Shown in pieces: positions 28,354 to 37,533 of a stretch of DNA of 64,000 nt. A program made the translations under genes and the position numbers. The DNA is taken from assembly GCF_014650955.1 (NCBI RefSeq), contig NZ_BMVY01000025.1:62001-126000 (forward strand), given 5' to 3'. The DNA is from Streptomyces tauricus (GTDB lineage: Bacteria > Actinomycetota > Actinomycetes > Streptomycetales > Streptomycetaceae). Numbering within the stretch: position 1 is the stretch's first letter; every line of letters starts with the position of its first letter. A model generated the notes under the pieces. It was given only the letters and a program-made list of their open reading frames with translations, had not been told where the DNA came from and searched no databases.

Positions 28354-31300
28354 TTACGGTGCGGCCGCGTCGATCGCCTTCACGATCCGCTTGTCGGAGA
28401 CCGGATACGCCGTGCCCAGCGCGTGCGCGAAGTAGCTCACGCGCAGCTCCTCGATCATCCAGCGGATGTCCCGTACGGAGGTGGGGACGGGCCGACCCTG
28501 CGGCAACTGCTCCAGCAGCCAGGCGTACTCGTCCTGCATCTCGTGGACCTTCTCCATCCGGCTGGTGTCCCGCTGCGCGTTCGTCGGCATCTGCTGCAGA
28601 CGGCGGTCCGCCGCGACCAGATAGCGCATCAGGTCCGGCAGCCGCCGCAGACCCGTCGCCGTGACGAAGCCGGGCCGCACGAGGGCGTCCAGCTGCGTCC
28701 GTACGTCCGTCAGGTTGGCGAGGAGCACAGGGCTGCGCACGCCCTTCAGGCGGCGTTCACAGGCCTGCCAGGCGGCCAGCACCTGTTCGACCTGGCCGAC
28801 CGTGCGGACCGTCGTGTCGACGATCTCCGCGCGCACCTTCTCGTACAGCTTCCGGTACGACTCCTCGTCCCAGGCCGGGCCTCCGAAGTCGCCGATCAGC
28901 TTGTCGGCGGCGGCCGTCGCGCAGTCGTCGAACAGGGCCTGGATCGACCCGTGCGGGTTCGCGGACAGGGCCAGCTTCTGGGCGTTGGTGAGCTTGTCCG
29001 ACGCGAACTTCGCCGGATTCACCGGGATGTTGCGCAGGATGAGCCGCCGCGTGCCCTTCCACATCGCCTGCTGCTGCTCGGCCTCGGTGTCGAAGAGGCG
29101 TACGGAGACGGTGTTCGCCTTCGGACCGTCGTCGACGAGGGCCGGGTACGCCTTCACCGGCTGGCCCGCCCGGCGCGTCTCGAAGAGACGGGTCAGGGAG
29201 CCGATGGTCCAGTCGGTCAGCCCCGAGCGCTCCAGGGACTCTCCGCCGTGGCGCTCGGCCGTGGCCGCCGCGGCCTGCGAGATCGCCTGGCGCGCCTTCG
29301 GCCTCAGCCGGACCTTCAGGGCCTCCAGGTCCTTATCCTCGGCCAGCTTGCGGCGCCGCTCGTCGACGATCCGGAAGGTGATCTTCAGGTGGTCGTCGAG
29401 CCGGGACCAGTCGAAGTCGTCGGCGGTGAGCGGCACTCCGACCATGCGCTTCAGCTCGCGCGCCATCGTCACGGTCAGGGGCTCCTGGAGGGGCACCGCC
29501 CGCTCCAGGAACCGCTGCGCGAAGTTGGGCGCGGGCACGTAGTTGCGGCGGATCGGCTTCGGTAGGGAACGGATCAGCTCGGTGACGACCTGTTCCCGCA
29601 GGCCCGGGATCTGCCACTCGAAGCCGTCGTCCGTGACCTGGTTCAGCACCTGGAGCGGGATGTGGACGGTCACACCGTCCGCGTCGGCGCCCGGCTCGAA
29701 CTGGTACGTGACGGGGAACTTCAGCCGCCCCTGCCGCCACGAGTCCGGATAGTCGTCCTTGGTGACGGCCCCGGCGGTCTCCCGGATGAGCATCGACCGC
29801 TCGAAGTCGAGGAGTTCGGGCTCCTCCTGCCGCTTGTGCTTCCACCAGGAGTCGAAGTGGGCGCCCGACACGACATGCGCGGGCACCCGCTCCTCGTAGA
29901 AGTCGAAGAGCGTGTCGTCGTCGACCAGGATGTCCCGGCGCCGCGCCCGGTGTTCCAGCTCCTCGACCTCGGTGAGGAGCCGGCGGTTGTCGGCGAAGAA
30001 CTTGTGGTGCGTACGCCAGTCGCCCTCGACGAGCGCGTTGCGGATGAAGAGCTCGCGGCTGATCTCCGGGTCGATGCGCCCGTAGTTGACCTTCCGCTGG
30101 GCGACGATCGGCACCCCGTACAGCGTGACCTTCTCGTACGCCATCACCGCCGACTGGTCCTTCTCCCAGTGCGGTTCGCTGTACGTGCGCTTCAGCAGGT
30201 GCTCGGCGAGCGGTTCGATCCACTCGGGCTCGATCTTCGCGTTGACGCGGGCCCACAGCCGGGACGTCTCGACGAGTTCGGCGGACATCACGAAGCGCGG
30301 GGGCTTCTTGAAGAGGGCCGAGCCGGGGAAGATCGCGAACTTGGCGTTGCGGGCGCCGATGTAGTCGTTCTTCGCGCCGCTCCGGCCGCCCTCCTTCCCG
30401 CCGGTCTCCTTGCCGCTCTCCTTCACGTCCTTCATACCGATGTGGGAGAGCAGGCCCGCCAGGAGGGACAGATGGACCCGCTGCTCGGGGGCGTCCTCCT
30501 CGTTCAGATGGATGCCCATCTGCTTGGCGACGGTCCGCAGCTGCGTGTAGATGTCCTGCCACTCGCGGATCCGCAGGAAGTTCAGGTACTCCTGCTTGCA
30601 CATGCGACGGAACGACGACGAGCCGCGCTCCTTCTGCTGCTCGCGCACGTACCGCCAGAGGTTCAGGTACGCGAGGAAGTCGGACGTCTCGTCCTTGAAG
30701 CGGGCGTGCTGCTGGTCGGCCTGCGTCTGCTTCTCCGACGGCCGCTCGCGCGGGTCCTGGATGGAGAGCGCCGCCGCGATCACCATGACCTCGCGTACGC
30801 AGCCGTTCTTGTCGGCCTCCAGGACCATGCGGGCCAGCCGCGGGTCGACGGGCAGCTGGGCGAGCTTGCGGCCGGTGTCCGTGAGCCGCTTGCGCGGGTC
30901 CTTCTCCGTCGGGTCCAGGGCGTTGAGTTCCTGGAGGAGCTGGACGCCGTCACGGATGTTGCGGTGGTCCGGCGGGTCGATGAAGGGGAACTTCTCGATC
31001 TCGCCGAGCCCGGCCGCGGTCATCTGGAGGATGACGGACGCCAGGTTCGTACGGAGGATCTCGGCGTCGGTGAACTCCGGGCGGGCGAGGAAGTCGTCCT
31101 CGGAGTACAGCCGGATGCAGATGCCGTCGCTCGTACGGCCGCAGCGGCCCTTGCGCTGGTTGGCGCTGGCCTGCGAGATCGCCTCGATGGGCAGCCGCTG
31201 GACCTTCGTGCGGTGGCTGTACCTGGAGATACGGGCGTTGCCCGGGTCGATCACGTACTTGATGCCCGGGACGGTGAGGGAGGTCTCGGCGACGTTGGTC

Positions 31301-32346
31301 GCCAGAACGATCCTGCGCCCCGTGTGCTGCTGGAACACGCGGTGCTGCTCGGCGTGCGAGAGCCGCGCGTAGAGGGGCAGCACCTCGGTGAACCGGTACT
31401 TCTTCTTCTCCAGCGCGTCCGCCGTGTCGCGGATCTCCCGCTCCCCGGACAGGAAGACGAGGATGTCCCCCTTGCCCTCGCCCTGCAGCTCCTCGACGGC
31501 GTCGCAGATCGCGGTGATCTGGTCGCGGTCGGCGTCCTCGCCGTCCTCTTCGAGGAGCGGCCGGTAGCGCACCTCGACGGGGTACGTACGGCCGCTGACC
31601 TCGACGATCGGCGCGTCCCCGAAGTGCCGGGAGAACCGCTCGGGATCGATGGTTGCGGAGGTGATGACGACCTTCAGGTCCGGCCGCTTCGGCAGCAGCT
31701 GGGCCAGATAGCCGAGCAGGAAGTCGATGTTCAGGGACCGCTCGTGGGCCTCGTCGATGATGATCGTGTCGTAGGCGCGCAGCTCGCGGTCCGTCTGGAC
31801 CTCGGCGAGCAGGATGCCGTCCGTCATCAGCTTGACGAAGGTGGCCTCCGGGCTGACCTGGTCGGTGAAGCGGACCTTCCAGCCGACGGCCTCGCCCAGC
31901 GGGGTGTCCAGCTCGTCGGCGACGCGCTCGGCGACCGTACGGGCGGCGATACGGCGGGGCTGGGTGTGCCCGATCATGCCGCGGACGCCACGGCCCAGCT
32001 CAAGACAGATCTTGGGGATCTGGGTCGTCTTTCCGGAGCCGGTCTCACCCGCGACGATGACGACCTGGTGATCACGGATGGCGTCCGCGATCACGTCCTT
32101 CTTCTGGCTGACGGGCAGCTGCTCGGGGTACGAGACGGTGGGCACGCGGGCGCGCCGCTCGGCCATGCGGGTCTCGGCCTTCGCCACCTCCGTCTCGATC
32201 TCGGCGGTGACGGCGGCGCGGGCCTCGGGCTTGCGGATCCGGCGCGCGCCTTCGAGCCTGCGCCCGAGCCGGTGCGCGTCGCGCAGTGACAGCTCGGCCA
32301 GACGGGAGGCGAGATCGCCGAGGGCGGGGGCAGGATGCGTAGACAT
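28354..32346 (-). CDS. hrpA: ATP-dependent RNA helicase HrpA (DEAH-box)
   Basis: 1330 aa, full length for the long HrpA type. A basic helical N terminus (1-70) is followed by the helicase core: Walker A GETGSGKT (100-107), DEAH at 198-201, SAT motif VITSATID, and motif VI QRKGRCGRTSDGIC. HA2 and OB-fold regions follow, then the long C-terminal domain typical of HrpA (LKVRLRPKARQAISQ, KVHEMQDEYAWLLEQLP). HrpA relatives act on structured mRNA and, in E. coli, rescue collided ribosomes. It reads away from the gene at 32485 across a 138-base divergent region. Confidence 0.95.
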   Translation of the reverse strand: MSTHPAPALGDLASRLAELSLRDAHRLGRRLEGARRIRKPEARAAVTAEIETEVAKAETRMAERRARVPTVSYPEQLPVSQKKDVIADAIRDHQVVIVAGETGSGKTTQIPKICLELGRGVRGMIGHTQPRRIAARTVAERVADELDTPLGEAVGWKVRFTDQVSPEATFVKLMTDGILLAEVQTDRELRAYDTIIIDEAHERSLNIDFLLGYLAQLLPKRPDLKVVITSATIDPERFSRHFGDAPIVEVSGRTYPVEVRYRPLLEEDGEDADRDQITAICDAVEELQGEGKGDILVFLSGEREIRDTADALEKKKYRFTEVLPLYARLSHAEQHRVFQQHTGRRIVLATNVAETSLTVPGIKYVIDPGNARISRYSHRTKVQRLPIEAISQASANQRKGRCGRTSDGICIRLYSEDDFLARPEFTDAEILRTNLASVILQMTAAGLGEIEKFPFIDPPDHRNIRDGVQLLQELNALDPTEKDPRKRLTDTGRKLAQLPVDPRLARMVLEADKNGCVREVMVIAAALSIQDPRERPSEKQTQADQQHARFKDETSDFLAYLNLWRYVREQQKERGSSSFRRMCKQEYLNFLRIREWQDIYTQLRTVAKQMGIHLNEEDAPEQRVHLSLLAGLLSHIGMKDVKESGKETGGKEGGRSGAKNDYIGARNAKFAIFPGSALFKKPPRFVMSAELVETSRLWARVNAKIEPEWIEPLAEHLLKRTYSEPHWEKDQSAVMAYEKVTLYGVPIVAQRKVNYGRIDPEISRELFIRNALVEGDWRTHHKFFADNRRLLTEVEELEHRARRRDILVDDDTLFDFYEERVPAHVVSGAHFDSWWKHKRQEEPELLDFERSMLIRETAGAVTKDDYPDSWRQGRLKFPVTYQFEPGADADGVTVHIPLQVLNQVTDDGFEWQIPGLREQVVTELIRSLPKPIRRNYVPAPNFAQRFLERAVPLQEPLTVTMARELKRMVGVPLTADDFDWSRLDDHLKITFRIVDERRRKLAEDKDLEALKVRLRPKARQAISQAAAATAERHGGESLERSGLTDWTIGSLTRLFETRRAGQPVKAYPALVDDGPKANTVSVRLFDTEAEQQQAMWKGTRRLILRNIPVNPAKFASDKLTNAQKLALSANPHGSIQALFDDCATAAADKLIGDFGGPAWDEESYRKLYEKVRAEIVDTTVRTVGQVEQVLAAWQACERRLKGVRSPVLLANLTDVRTQLDALVRPGFVTATGLRRLPDLMRYLVAADRRLQQMPTNAQRDTSRMEKVHEMQDEYAWLLEQLPQGRPVPTSVRDIRWMIEELRVSYFAHALGTAYPVSDKRIVKAIDAAAP

Positions 32347-32484
32347 ACGCGGTCCAGGATCTCACCTCGGGGAAACGTGGGGCGAACGCTTTTGCGCGGG
32401 GGCCTGTCCGGCAGTCAGGGCTCCGAGGCCGGCCGGGGTGACCGTCGCAGAGAAATATCCTTTATGCGCCTTTAGCGTGGGCGT

Positions 32485-33570
32485 ATGTCCGAGATGCCGC
32501 ACGGTGCCCATGGCAGACCGCCCACGCGGCGCGAACGCTGGGCCTCCTTCAAGGAGTCCCCCTTTCTTCCCGCGTCGGTGCTGGTGCTGATCCTCGCGGC
32601 GGCGGCGGGCCTCTTCGCGGGCTCGTACACGTACTCCATGGCGAACCCGACCCCGCGCCATGTGCCGACGGCGACGGTGGGCTCGTACGAGGAGGGGCGG
32701 GGCAAGGCCTTCCTCGCCGGGATGGAGAAGGCACTCGACGCCTCCCTCAAGATCCACGCGTACGACAGCCGGGCGGCGGCCGTGGAGGCGGTGAACGACC
32801 AGAAGGTCTTCGCGATCCTCGACGCGCGGGACGCAGGCAAGGCGGTGGTCCTCGATGTCTCCGGGGCGTCCGGGGCCTCGGTCGCGGAGCTGCTGCAGCA
32901 GGCGGCGCCGGAGGTCGGCAAGGCCACGGGGGTGGCGGTCACGGTCCGCGACATCAAGCCCCTCCAGGAGGGCGACCCGCGCGGCCTGGCCATCTTCTAC
33001 ATCTCCCTGGCGGCCGTGATCATCGGCTTCATCGGGGCGATCCAGCTGAGCGTGCACGCGCGGGGGCTGAACCCGATCGAACGCATCGCGTTCACCGCCG
33101 CGTACGCCCTGCTCGGCGGGTTCGCGATCGTGGTGGCGGTCGACTGGATCCTCGGCGCCCTGGACCTGCCGTTCGTCGAGTCCTGGCTGATCCTCGCGCT
33201 GACCATGTTCACGTCCGGCATGGTCTTCACGATGTTCAACACCCTGTTCGGGCGCTGGGCCATGCTTCCCACCTGGGGGCTGATGGTCATGCTCGGCAAC
33301 CCCTCCTCGGGCGGCGCGGTCTCCTGGCCCCTGCTGCCGTCACCGCTCGGCGTCATCGGCCGCTGGCTCCCGCCGGGCGGCTCGGTCAACGCCCAGCACA
33401 CGGCGGTGTACTTCGCCGGCCACCAGCACGTCTTCCCGTTCCTGGTCCTCGCCGGCTGGGCCCTGCTCTCCTGCGCAGTCTTCTGGACCTGGCGCCACCG
33501 CCACCCAGGCGGCCGCCCCTCAACCCCGTCCCACGCGGCGGGCACCCCCACGGGGGGCTCGCCGCCCTGA
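32485..33570 (+). CDS. Multi-pass membrane protein, ABC-2 permease/YhgE-like
   Basis: 361 aa. One N-terminal membrane segment (about 28-50), an extracytoplasmic domain (52-170) with a pattern of small strand-helix repeats (VGSYEEGRGKAFLAGMEKALDASLKIHAYDS), then five hydrophobic segments (about 173-193, 203-225, 231-250, 256-285, 312-332). This one-plus-five layout is that of ABC-2-type permeases and the YhgE/Pip group. No ATPase is adjacent. The C-terminal 30 residues are Pro/Gly/Ser-rich. Substrate unknown. Confidence 0.75.
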   Translation: MSEMPHGAHGRPPTRRERWASFKESPFLPASVLVLILAAAAGLFAGSYTYSMANPTPRHVPTATVGSYEEGRGKAFLAGMEKALDASLKIHAYDSRAAAVEAVNDQKVFAILDARDAGKAVVLDVSGASGASVAELLQQAAPEVGKATGVAVTVRDIKPLQEGDPRGLAIFYISLAAVIIGFIGAIQLSVHARGLNPIERIAFTAAYALLGGFAIVVAVDWILGALDLPFVESWLILALTMFTSGMVFTMFNTLFGRWAMLPTWGLMVMLGNPSSGGAVSWPLLPSPLGVIGRWLPPGGSVNAQHTAVYFAGHQHVFPFLVLAGWALLSCAVFWTWRHRHPGGRPSTPSHAAGTPTGGSPP

Positions 33571-33653
33571 CGGCCCCCACCCAGGAAAGGCTCGGTGGGC
33601 GACGCCGTCGTTCAGCGGCGAGGGGAGCCACGAGACGAGCCCCGCGACCTCCA

Positions 33654-33672
33654 GGGGCGCGGGGAACTGCGC
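33654..33672 (+). repeat. Interspersed 19-bp repeat, single copy
   Basis: Exact copy in the 325-base gap 33571-33895. The rest of that gap holds two hairpins (listed separately) and no gene. Confidence 0.85.
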
Positions 33673-33725
33673 GGCCAGCCCTCACGGCCCGCACCCGACC
33701 AGCCGGCGTCAGACCCGCACAGCAA

Positions 33726-33751
33726 AGGCCCCGTCCACCTGGACGGAGCCT
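33726..33751. terminator. Hairpin AGGCCCCGTCC / GGACGGAGCCT
   Basis: 11-bp stem with one mismatch, tetraloop ACCT. Same design, including the C/A mismatch, as the hairpin at 13519-13543. Confidence 0.5.
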
Positions 33752-33858
33752 CTGCTGCGTGAGGGGGAGCCGGAACGGCCCCGGCCGGTCGGGCAGCGCT
33801 TTCGGCTGGAGCCGGGGCGATCCGGGGCTGGGACCCGCAGCCCCGCCCGCGCACACGG

Positions 33859-33890
33859 CGAAGGCCCCGTTCAACTGAACGGGGCCTTCG
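33859..33890 (-). terminator. Terminator of the tRNA Glu-Asp-Phe cluster
   Basis: Perfect 14-bp stem CGAAGGCCCCGTTC/GAACGGGGCCTTCG with loop AACT, five bases from the tRNA-Phe 3' end on the minus strand. Confidence 0.8.
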
Positions 33891-33895
33891 AGAAG

Positions 33896-33969
33896 TGGCT
33901 GGGGCCGGGATCGAACCGGCGACCTATCGCTTTTCAGGCGATCGCTCGTACCAACTGAGCTACCCAGCC
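33896..33969 (-). tRNA. tRNA-Phe (anticodon GAA)
   Basis: 74 nt: acceptor GGCTGGG/CCCAGCC, anticodon loop CTGAAAA, T-arm GCCGGTTCGATCCCGGC. Last gene of a three-tRNA cluster transcribed Glu, Asp, Phe. Confidence 0.95.
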
Positions 33970-33993
33970 ACGCGGTTCAACCAACAACCGCAG

Positions 33994-34068
33994 CGGTCCT
34001 GACGGGATTTGAACCCGCGGCCTCCACCTTGACAGGGTGGCGAGCACTCCAAACTGCTCCACAGGACC
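33994..34068 (-). tRNA. tRNA-Asp (anticodon GUC), second copy
   Basis: 75 nt, identical to 28186-28260. Middle gene of the Glu-Asp-Phe cluster. Confidence 0.95.
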
Positions 34069-34117
34069 CAGCTTTTGTGCGCGAGCGAGCGAACTCAGTC
34101 TCGCACACAGTGTTGCG

Positions 34118-34190
34118 TGCCCCCAACGGGATTCGAACCCGTGCTACCGCCTTGAAAGGGCGGCGTCCTAGGCCGCTAGACGATGAGGGC
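34118..34190 (-). tRNA. tRNA-Glu (anticodon UUC)
   Basis: 73 nt: acceptor GCCCTCA/TGGGGGC with a U-G wobble, D arm CGTCTAGCGGCC, anticodon loop CTTTCAA, T-arm CACGGGTTCGAATCCCGT. First gene of the cluster. Confidence 0.95.
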
Positions 34191-34270
34191 TATCGGCCCA
34201 CCTGGGCGCTTCGCAGCGCGTCGGGGACGTGAGAAGCATATGGGATGTCGGGAGGGATCGCCAAAACGGT

Positions 34271-35827
34271 TTACGGGGCGGGGGTGGAAGGGGTGGTGGA
34301 GGCGGGCGCACCGGGCTGGTTCTCCTTCGGGAGATGCCGGCTGACCTCGGCCGTCGTCAGCCCGAGGCCGCCCAGTTTGATCTCGTCCCAGGCCTGGAGA
34401 CGCCGGGTGTCACGGTCCAGATAGAGGATCGACGTCTCGATCGGCGCCGGATCGTCGCCCTCCAGCGCCCGCAGCCCGCCCCCGCCCGTCGACCCCTCGA
34501 TACGCAGCCGCGTGCCGTACTTCAGCACCTCCATCTCCTGATGGTGGACATGGCCCGCCAGCACCAGCGGAACGTCCCCGTCCGTCTCCCGCGCGGCCGT
34601 CGGATTGTGCGCGACCGCGATGTCGACCGGCGTGCCCAACGCCTCCTGGTCGCGGAGCGATGAGGCGAGGCGGGCGCCGGCCAGTACCTCCGACTGGCCG
34701 CTGCCGCCCACCTCGGCCGAGCGGTCCGGCGTGAACTGCGGGTCGCCGATCCCCGCGAAGCGCAGCCCCGCGACCGACACCGCCCGCCCGTCGTCGAGCA
34801 CGTGCACGTTCTTCATGCGATCCAGATAGTCCTGGGTGACCCGCCCGTCGTGGTTGCCGCGCACCCACACGTACGGCGCGCCGAGGTCGGCCGCCGGGTC
34901 CAGGAAGCCGTTCTCGGCCGCCGTCCCGTGGTCCATCGTGTCGCCGGAGTCGACGATGACATCGATCTTGTACTGCTTCACCAGTGACGCGATGATCTTC
35001 CAGCTCGCCGGGTTGAGATGGATGTCGGAGACGTGCAGGACCCGGATCGTGGAGGGGTCCGGCGCGTACGCGGGCAGCGTGGACGTGACGTCGTACAGCT
35101 TCGTCACGTTCGTCACCAGGCGGGCCAGTTCCTTCTGGTAGACGTCGAACTCGCTGACGATGCTGCGCGCGTTGCCGACGACCGACGGCGCCGAGGAGAG
35201 CAGACCCGAGAACTTCGGTTCCAGGACCGACTTGGGGTTCCAGGTGGCGAAGGCCGTCGCCCCGCAGGCGGCCAGCAGCGTCAGCGCGAGGCCGCCCGCC
35301 GCGAGGGCCCGGCGCGGGCGGCGGTAGACCGCGAGGCCGAGACCCGTCGCCCCGGCGACGACGGCGGCACAGGAGCGTACGGCCAGGTCGAGCGTGCCGG
35401 TGCCGACGTCCTCGGCGACCTCGTCCTGGAGGCCGGAGAGGCGTTCCGGATGGTCGACGAGGGCCTGCGAGCGGACCGGGTCGAGCTGGTCGACGTCCAC
35501 GTCGAGCCGGAGCGGGGCCGTGTGGCTGCGCAGTTCGAGGGCGCCCAGCGGGGAGACGTTGATCTTCGTGCCGCCCGTGAGGGACGGGCGCAGGGTCATG
35601 GTCGTGTCCATGGGGCCGACCGGCGCCCGGACGTTCCCGACGACCAGCAGACCGAGCCACGCGCCGAGCAGGACGACGGCGACGAGCCCGAGGGCACGGG
35701 TGTAGGGGTGCGGCTGGTGGACGAGTTCGACGACGGGGTGGGAACGGCGTGAGCGGTAGTGGCGTACGAGGATGCGGGGAACCTTCCGTACGCGGAGCAG
35801 TGCGGCGGCAGCGGGGACGCGGGCCAT
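34271..35827 (-). CDS. Membrane-anchored metallophosphoesterase
   Basis: 518 aa from ATG 35827. Three membrane segments: about 45-67, 168-190 and 196-216. The phosphoesterase domain (about 290-490) has all calcineurin-type motifs: LHVSDIHLNP, DVIVDSGDTMDHG, VRGNHDG, AVAHNPTA and LAGHVHHQ, so two metals should be bound. The C terminus is Pro/Thr-rich. By topology the catalytic domain could face either side; the substrate is unknown. It diverges from the small metalloprotease gene. Confidence 0.88.
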   Translation of the reverse strand: MARVPAAAALLRVRKVPRILVRHYRSRRSHPVVELVHQPHPYTRALGLVAVVLLGAWLGLLVVGNVRAPVGPMDTTMTLRPSLTGGTKINVSPLGALELRSHTAPLRLDVDVDQLDPVRSQALVDHPERLSGLQDEVAEDVGTGTLDLAVRSCAAVVAGATGLGLAVYRRPRRALAAGGLALTLLAACGATAFATWNPKSVLEPKFSGLLSSAPSVVGNARSIVSEFDVYQKELARLVTNVTKLYDVTSTLPAYAPDPSTIRVLHVSDIHLNPASWKIIASLVKQYKIDVIVDSGDTMDHGTAAENGFLDPAADLGAPYVWVRGNHDGRVTQDYLDRMKNVHVLDDGRAVSVAGLRFAGIGDPQFTPDRSAEVGGSGQSEVLAGARLASSLRDQEALGTPVDIAVAHNPTAARETDGDVPLVLAGHVHHQEMEVLKYGTRLRIEGSTGGGGLRALEGDDPAPIETSILYLDRDTRRLQAWDEIKLGGLGLTTAEVSRHLPKENQPGAPASTTPSTPAP

Positions 35828-35939
35828 TGGGCCCGTATGCCCAAGGGGTGGACCCGGTATGCGGCGGGCCGGCCGCCGGCCGTTGGCTCCCTCGCCCGGC
35901 AGGCCTACCGCCCGGGCGTCCGTACCGGACAATGGTCTT

Positions 35940-36290
35940 GTGCTGGAGATGACGCGCGAGGAGTTCGAGGAACTGGTCGCCGAGGCGCTGGACCGGATCC
36001 CGCCGGAGCTGACGCGGTTGATGGACAACGTGGCGGTGTTCGTCGAGGACGAACCGCCCGCCGACGATCCCGAGCTGCTCGGGCTCTACGAGGGGACCCC
36101 GCTGACCGATCGCGGCGAGTGGTACGCCGGGGTGCTGCCGGACCGGATCACCATCTACCGGGGGCCCACGCTGCGGATGTGCGGGACGCGCGAGGAGGTG
36201 GTGGCCGAGACCGAGGTGACGGTGGTGCACGAGATCGCCCACCACTTCGGCATCGACGACGCGCGCCTGCACGCCCTCGGCTACGGCTGA
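35940..36290 (+). CDS. Mini-metalloprotease (zincin, MMP family)
   Basis: 116 aa from the GTG at 35940 (MLEMTREEFEELVAEAL); ATG 35949 is the alternative. The zinc site is VVHEIAHHFGID, the HExxHxxGxxD pattern of short zincins. The acidic N-terminal half PPELTRLMDNVAVFVEDEPP and TPLTDRGEWYAGVLPDRITIYRGP are typical of this actinobacterial family. A GACAAT box (35928-35933) ends seven bases before the GTG, so the mRNA may be leaderless. Substrate unknown. Confidence 0.88.
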   Translation: MLEMTREEFEELVAEALDRIPPELTRLMDNVAVFVEDEPPADDPELLGLYEGTPLTDRGEWYAGVLPDRITIYRGPTLRMCGTREEVVAETEVTVVHEIAHHFGIDDARLHALGYG

Positions 36291-36312
36291 CGTTCGGCTC
36301 GGGGAGCAGGGG

Positions 36313-36470
36313 GTACGCGTACGGCCAGGGCCCGGGCGACGAGTACGCGTGGGGCCAGGGCCCAGAGCGCACGAGTACGCGTGGGGCCGAGGGTGTACGG
36401 GTCCGCGTACGGCCCCGTGCGTACAGGTACGCGTACGGCCCCGTGCGTACAGGTACGCGTACGGCCGCGT
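36313..36470 (+). repeat. Degenerate tandem array with a GTACGCGTAC core
   Basis: Six units begin at 36313, 36343, 36375, 36401, 36427 and 36453, lengths 30, 32, 26, 26, 26 and a partial one. Units four and five differ by one base (ending GGCCCCGTGCGTACAG). The core GTACGCGTAC is itself a perfect palindrome, complete in units 1, 5 and 6. It fills most of the gap between the metalloprotease and lipoprotein genes. Confidence 0.8.
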
Positions 36471-36576
36471 GTCCTCTTGCGGGCGGCGGGAGTTGGGCAG
36501 GGGGACTCCTCATACCTATCCCCGCGCTCCCGGCTCCGTCCGGACAGGAGGGGACCCCATCCGGAGGTAGCTGCCC

Positions 36577-37098
36577 GTGCGCGCCATGTACGTACCCGTC
36601 CGTCTGGCCGCCGCGGCCCTGGCAGTCGCCGCCTCCGCGGGCTGCATGAGCGTCGGCGACGACGAGGGGAGCAGCCGGGCCAGGCCCTCCCACTCGGCCG
36701 GGCAGCAGGGTGACGAGGAACCCGACGGGGGGTCCGCGGCGGGCCGCGGGGGCTCAGGCCCGCACGGGGGGAGTGACGGAAAACACGCCAGGGTGAAGCC
36801 GGGCAAATCCGCGTCCCGGTCGGCGTCGCCGTCGGCGGGGGAGAGCGGATCGGCCGCGCCGAAGAAGCCGGTCAAGGGCGACACCGGCGGGAAGAAGCCC
36901 AGGCCAGGGGTGCCGTCGCCGACGAAGGAGCAGCCCACGCCGACGCGTCAGGACCCGGAGCCGTCGCCTCCCAAGGAGACCCCGCCGCCGTCCCCGGACC
37001 CGACCACCGCCGAACCGTCCTCCTCGGCCCACCCGGAGCCCGAACCACAACTCGTCGAACGCCGGGAACCCGCCCCGGAGGCGGGCATCGAGGCGTGA
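36577..37098 (+). CDS. Pro/Ser-rich lipoprotein
   Basis: 173 aa from the GTG at 36577, with CCGGAGG ten bases before it. Signal peptide with lipobox ASAGC, so C23 should be lipidated. The remainder is entirely low complexity: charged Gly/Ser/Lys stretches to about 110, then Pro/Glu/Thr-rich to the end. It looks like a cell-wall-spanning or surface tether. No catalytic domain, so no function can be proposed. Confidence 0.7.
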   Translation: MRAMYVPVRLAAAALAVAASAGCMSVGDDEGSSRARPSHSAGQQGDEEPDGGSAAGRGGSGPHGGSDGKHARVKPGKSASRSASPSAGESGSAAPKKPVKGDTGGKKPRPGVPSPTKEQPTPTRQDPEPSPPKETPPPSPDPTTAEPSSSAHPEPEPQLVERREPAPEAGIEA

Positions 37099-37533
37099 GC
37101 TTCCGGCGCTACGGGCTGCCTGACCGGGTGGTTCGGCCGTGCCCGACGGACGGCCTGACCGGCGCTCGAACGGGTGGGCGGCCTGTTCGACGGCCCGGCG
37201 GACGACCCGGCGGACGGCCTGTTCGACGGTCTGGCCGGGCGGCCCGACCGGCGGCTCGGCGGGCGCCCGACCGATGGACCCGGGGGCCGTCTAAGCGAGG
37301 CCCCCGCAAGCCGCGTGCACGCCTCTGACCTGCGTATTCGCCAACAGTTTGCCTTGAGGGGCAGAGGGTGCGTATGGTAGTAGATCGTTTGATCCCATCG
37401 CCCGGCGCCATCACAGAGCGCCGCGTGGCGCGTACTCTCCCTTGCCGTGGCTGACCGCATTGAGGCGGTCGTTTGCGAAATCACGGAGTTGACGGGCGCG
37501 TGCCGAAGAGACTCCGGAAGGTTTCGCATTCGC
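37099..37533 (+). promoter_or_regulatory. Region upstream of the DEAD-box helicase gene
   Basis: 435 bases. The first half has short direct repeats (CGGCCTGTTCGACGG twice). A promoter-like pair TTGCCT (37349-37354) and TATGGT (37373-37378) with 18-bp spacing would give a leader of about 150 bases before the ATG at 37534, fitting the long leaders often seen on helicase mRNAs. Confidence 0.4.

Noticed and set aside
27627..28664. Third coupled ORF continuing from the micro-ORFs
   Set aside because: It runs antisense through the DUF6274-like gene, the tRNA and the hrpA end with no coding character.
29662..32289. 875-codon plus-strand ORF opposite hrpA
   Set aside because: Same shadow effect; composition mirrors the helicase codons.
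36313..36470. Possible CRISPR array
   Set aside because: Units of 26-32 bases are adjacent with no unique spacers and no cas genes nearby; it is a degenerate tandem repeat.
37095..37328. 77-codon Arg-rich ORF overlapping the end of the lipoprotein gene (GTGA)
   Set aside because: Composition follows short DNA repeats (RRPGGRPGGRPVRR); the 4-bp overlap alone is not enough.
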